Source: Eubacteriales bacterium | Lineage (GTDB): Bacteria; Bacillota; Clostridia; Tissierellales; GPF-1 | Reading direction: 5' to 3' | Length of the DNA: 63,690 nt | Assembly (NCBI GenBank): GCA_030625815.1 | Contig: DAOUQF010000020.1 | Coordinates: 1 to 63,690, forward strand | In this document: in pieces, positions 60,991 to 63,690 of the stretch | Numbering within the stretch: position 1 is the stretch's first letter | Layout: each line of letters opens with the position of its first letter | Position numbers and translations under genes: made by a program | Notes under the pieces: generated by a model | The model's database searches: none | What the model saw: only the letters and a program-made list of their open reading frames with translations | What the model was told of the DNA's origin: nothing

Positions 60991-61935
60991 ATGAAGGGAA
61001 CTGTTGTGGAGCAAAAAAAGAAATTTTGGATCGTGCTCGATGAAAAGGGGCGATTCCGCAAAGTCTCTATCTCTCATACCTTGGGACTTGAGATTGGCGA
61101 CCGGATGGAGATTGAGGAGGGTAAGCCACGAGTGAACTGGCGAAGTGCGATGGCAATCGCTACAGCCATGGTTGTTTTGTTCAGTGGCTGGCTGTATCAG
61201 GTGCCATACGGATTTATGGTGGTTGACATCAATCCAAGCACGGAATTGGTTTATAATCGATTCCATCGTGTTCTGCAAGTGAATCCGTTGAATGAGGATG
61301 CGGAAGGCTTGGTTCGCGTGCAATTGAAACACCGCTCTTTGAAGGAGGCTGTCGAGGAAGTTGTGGCTGCCGCCGAGGAAGCCGGATTTTTGCAAAAAGA
61401 CGGATATGTTTTATTGACTAACCAAGAGAAGAAAAATAGAGTCGATGAAGAAGCCTTTGTTGAAGAACTGCATCAAGCGATGTTGGACGACGGCTTTGAC
61501 TTAACCATTGCGGCGCTGGAAGTGACCCGGGCGGAATATCAAAACGCCAAGGGGCTCGGGGTTTCGCCCGGCAAAGAAATTTTGCGAGAGGAAATTCTCT
61601 CTCGAAAGGGAGAGATCAAAGAAGCGGGCGGCACTGTTGGCGCTTTGATCCGAGAGGTGAATCGAGTCACCAAGCCGACGAAGGAAGAGAAGGAAGCGGC
61701 GCGGATGATTATGCAGGAAGAAAAGCGTGCAAAGATCAACGCGGAAGAATCGAATGCCGGTCAGGGTCAGGCGCAATCAGGCAAGAAAGAGACGCCGCCG
61801 GGCCAAGCGAAAAAGGAAGAAAATTTAAATCCAGATGAGACTGGATCCGAGAATGAAGATCAGACGAACGGCAAAGGAAGTCCCAATGGCAATGGGAACT
61901 CCAGAGGCAATAGTTCGTCAAGTGGGAATAAATAA
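60991..61935 (+). CDS. rsgI: Anti-sigma-I factor RsgI-like membrane protein
   Basis: A 314-aa protein. The N-terminal 50 residues are the RsgI domain that binds SigI in the cytoplasm; one membrane helix follows (about 52-70, 'AMAIATAMVVLFSGWLY'). The outside part begins with the conserved 'VDINPSTELVYN' and 'VLQVNPLNEDAEGL' motif where RsgI proteins are self-cleaved. The C-terminal 70 residues are Gly/Asn/Ser/Lys-rich and disordered; there is no carbohydrate-binding module. GGAGG precedes the ATG. Confidence 0.93.
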   Translation: MKGTVVEQKKKFWIVLDEKGRFRKVSISHTLGLEIGDRMEIEEGKPRVNWRSAMAIATAMVVLFSGWLYQVPYGFMVVDINPSTELVYNRFHRVLQVNPLNEDAEGLVRVQLKHRSLKEAVEEVVAAAEEAGFLQKDGYVLLTNQEKKNRVDEEAFVEELHQAMLDDGFDLTIAALEVTRAEYQNAKGLGVSPGKEILREEILSRKGEIKEAGGTVGALIREVNRVTKPTKEEKEAARMIMQEEKRAKINAEESNAGQGQAQSGKKETPPGQAKKEENLNPDETGSENEDQTNGKGSPNGNGNSRGNSSSSGNK

Positions 61936-61950
61936 GAAAAAGTAGGAAAA

Positions 61951-61986
61951 CGCCCCCAATGCAGCGGATATTTGGAGGCGTTTTTT
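61951..61986 (+). terminator. Terminator of the sigI-rsgI operon
   Basis: CGCCCCCAA / TTGGAGGCG stem with one mismatch and a 12-nt loop, followed by six T. Confidence 0.85.
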
Positions 61987-61987
61987 A

Positions 61988-62015
61988 TTGCGCTTTTCGC
62001 AGCCTTCGTTATAAT
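61988..62015 (+). promoter_or_regulatory. Promoter of the MFS transporter gene
   Basis: -35 TTGCGC (61988-61993) and perfect -10 TATAAT (62010-62015) with a 16-bp spacer, 20 bp before the start codon at 62035. It begins right after the terminator. Confidence 0.6.
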
Positions 62016-62034
62016 AGTGGGGAGGAGTGATGGG

Positions 62035-63240
62035 ATGAAAAGCAATAAGCGAGTGAATATCATCAATGGAATTTTTTTGGCGCTTGCATTGAATTTAACG
62101 AAACCGTATAATGCGAAGTTTGCTTTGCGATTGGGCGGAAGCGATTATCATGTCGCCATGATCTCGTCCCTGCCGGCCATTGTTGCGGCATTGAGCCTGA
62201 TCCCCATATCCATATGGATTGAACAGGCAAAAGATCAGCAGCAGCGTACAGCGACCCTGATGTTTTTACATAAATTGTTTTATTTGGGGATGGCGTTATT
62301 GCCCTTTTTTCACGGAGTCGATCAGGCGGCGATTTTTGTCCTGTGCGTCGGATTGATGAATCTGCCCTTTGCGGCCAGTCAATTGGGCCATCAATCTTAT
62401 GTGGGCGCACTCTTTTCTCCGTCGGAGCGAGGGCACGCAATGAGTCTTCGCAATCGATTCTCCGATCTGGCGAGGCTCTTGGTCATGATTGCAACGGGGC
62501 AATTGATGCTGTGGATCCCGAAGACCAATCAAGACTTTATTCATCTCTATCAGATTTTCTTTTTAGTGGCCTTTGTGATCGGGCTGGGTGAAGTGATCAG
62601 TTTTAAGTGGTTTTCGAAGATCGAATCCCCCGCGAAGACGGAGGGTGGCGGATTGAAATTGGTGCAGGAGGTCTTGACTCGTCTGCCAAAAGAAAAGGAT
62701 TTTCTCCTTTATACGGCATGCGCCTTGGTTTTCTATTTCGGATGGCAAATGGGCTGGCCGCTGTTTAGCCTGTATATGATTCAGGATTTGGGGGCGGATG
62801 AATTTTGGTTGAGCGTCATTTCCGTAACCGCGAGCCTGTTCAGCATTTTATCAGTGACTTTCTGGGCGAAGCTGGCGGACGAAAAAGGAAATCGAACCGT
62901 AATTGTGATGACAACCTTTTTGATGGCCTTAACGCCTGCTGTGTTTGCCTTAACCAAAAGCCTGCCGATGATGGCCCTGCTTCAAATCATTCCGGGTACG
63001 GCAACCTCGGGAACCATCTTGGTTTTGTTCAACAGCCTTTTGGAGGTCACACCAACAAAGAATCGCATGATTTATTTGGCATTTTTTACCACGGCCGTCA
63101 ATATTTCAGCCAGCATTGCTCCGGTTTTCAGCGTTTGGATTAAGAGTCAAACCGCGATTGTGCCAGCCCTCTTGATTACAGGAGTCGTGCGGATGGCGGG
63201 GTGTGTGGCGTTGTATCTCAGAAGAAAAGTAAGTGTGTAA
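62035..63240 (+). CDS. MFS transporter
   Basis: A 401-aa protein with about twelve hydrophobic helices. It lacks a strong drug-antiporter signature; 'SPSERGHAMSLRNRFSDLARL' is a charged loop between helices, and the second half has 'WAKLADEKGNRTVIVM', the usual MFS loop motif. Substrate unknown. ATG 62035 follows GGGGAGGAG; an in-frame ATG at 61972 lies inside the terminator. Confidence 0.85.
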   Translation: MKSNKRVNIINGIFLALALNLTKPYNAKFALRLGGSDYHVAMISSLPAIVAALSLIPISIWIEQAKDQQQRTATLMFLHKLFYLGMALLPFFHGVDQAAIFVLCVGLMNLPFAASQLGHQSYVGALFSPSERGHAMSLRNRFSDLARLLVMIATGQLMLWIPKTNQDFIHLYQIFFLVAFVIGLGEVISFKWFSKIESPAKTEGGGLKLVQEVLTRLPKEKDFLLYTACALVFYFGWQMGWPLFSLYMIQDLGADEFWLSVISVTASLFSILSVTFWAKLADEKGNRTVIVMTTFLMALTPAVFALTKSLPMMALLQIIPGTATSGTILVLFNSLLEVTPTKNRMIYLAFFTTAVNISASIAPVFSVWIKSQTAIVPALLITGVVRMAGCVALYLRRKVSV

Positions 63241-63279
63241 GTCTTCTTTCCCGGGTAATAGGTTAAGGGAGGGATGATC

Positions 63280-63690
63280 ATGAAAGATTTAAAGAAATAT
63301 GAAGTGAAGAATCGAGAAGAAAAACTGAAGCGCTTATCGGAGAACCAGGTGGAAATTACGCAAAACTCCGGTACGGAACATCCCTTTGATAATGAGTTTT
63401 GGGATGAGGAGCGGGAAGGAATCTATGTGGATCTGATATCGGGAGAGCCCCTTTTTTCTTCCCTGGACAAGTATGATGCTGGGTGCGGGTGGCCAAGTTT
63501 CAACAAGCCGATTCATCGGGAACTGATTATTGAGAAACGGGATTTTCGTCATTTTATGGTGAGAACCGAGGTGCGTAGCCGATATGGCGACGCTCATCTG
63601 GGTCATGTGTTTTCCGACGGACCGCAGCCTGCGGGACTCAGGTATTGCATCAACTCCATGTCCCTTAAGTTTATTCTGAAGGAAGAGATG
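63280..63690 (+). CDS. msrB: Peptide-methionine (R)-S-oxide reductase (runs off the window)
   Basis: Repairs oxidised methionine in proteins. 137 codons are visible with no stop, so the 3' end lies beyond the window; MsrB alone is usually about 145 aa, so little is missing. '[18 protein letters not shown]', '[11 protein letters not shown]', '[13 protein letters not shown]' and '[13 protein letters not shown]' with the catalytic Cys are the family motifs. The two CxxC zinc pairs seen in some members are absent. ATG 63280 follows GGGAGGG. Confidence 0.93.
   Translation, partial: MKDLKKYEVKNREEKLKRLSENQVEITQNSGTEHPFDNEFWDEEREGIYVDLISGEPLFSSLDKYDAGCGWPSFNKPIHRELIIEKRDFRHFMVRTEVRSRYGDAHLGHVFSDGPQPAGLRYCINSMSLKFILKEEM

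Noticed and set aside
1-63690. CRISPR arrays, tRNA or rRNA genes, insertion sequences, phage genes
   Set aside because: I looked for regularly spaced repeats, cloverleaf motifs with GTTCGA-type T-loops, transposase and integrase motifs and found none.

Overview
The window looks like about 64 kb of chromosome from a moderate-GC (around 48-50 %) anaerobic member of the Clostridia (Bacillota). Reasons: strong GGAGG-type ribosome binding sites before almost every gene, frequent TTG/GTG starts, a glycine riboswitch, a SigI/RsgI sigma/anti-sigma pair, lipoproteins with Gram-positive-style signals, carbamate kinase, Etf-linked flavoenzymes and no respiratory complex genes. The exact genus cannot be fixed from the sequence. 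I saw no tRNA, rRNA, CRISPR array, phage or insertion sequence. Region by region: 0.1-3 kb holds a divergent pair, an M23 peptidase and a membrane diguanylate cyclase. 3-4.8 kb is a glycine-riboswitch-controlled pair, an ACT-domain protein and a UPF0210 protein. 4.9-12.4 kb holds housekeeping and unlinked genes: topoisomerase III, phosphopentomutase, a DMT transporter, a HAD phosphatase, a stalk-type exported protein and a methyltransferase. 12.5-22.3 kb is one long operon-like block: FGGY kinase, BON-GlpA-BFD fusion, second FAD/NAD oxidoreductase, DUF1667 protein, AGPS-like FAD enzyme, EtfB, EtfA and GlcD-like FAD enzyme. This is the most interesting system in the window. It reads as a complete route in which a small polyol-like compound is phosphorylated and oxidised, with electrons collected by a dedicated Etf. 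22.3-36.6 kb contains PanE, methyltransferases, an HD protein, a four-gene MFP/ABC/FtsX/TolC-like export operon behind phased direct repeats, carbamate kinase, a DUF523-phosphatase fusion, a nitroreductase, GNATs, a histidine kinase and a TIM-barrel isomerase. 36.7-40.8 kb has FolC, a NarL-type response regulator (probable partner of the kinase 3 kb upstream) and a large SBP-GGDEF-EAL protein. 40.8-46.1 kb on the minus strand is an MFS gene and a MarR-controlled heterodimeric ABC exporter, beside a fragment of a GyrI-like regulator. 46.5-53.2 kb carries a lipoprotein, an ABC-2 exporter and the two-gene AmmeMemoRadiSam system. 53.2-55.2 kb holds a lone pseudopilin with chitin-binding-like modules, a CIA30-family protein and a lipoprotein. 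55.4-60.2 kb is a shikimate-type operon (aroQ, a degenerate EPSP-synthase homologue, chorismate mutase, aroE) continuing into a DUF362 ferredoxin protein and a metallo-hydrolase. 60.2-63.7 kb has sigI-rsgI, an MFS transporter and the 5' part of msrB. All functional assignments are from motifs read by eye; none was confirmed by a database search.
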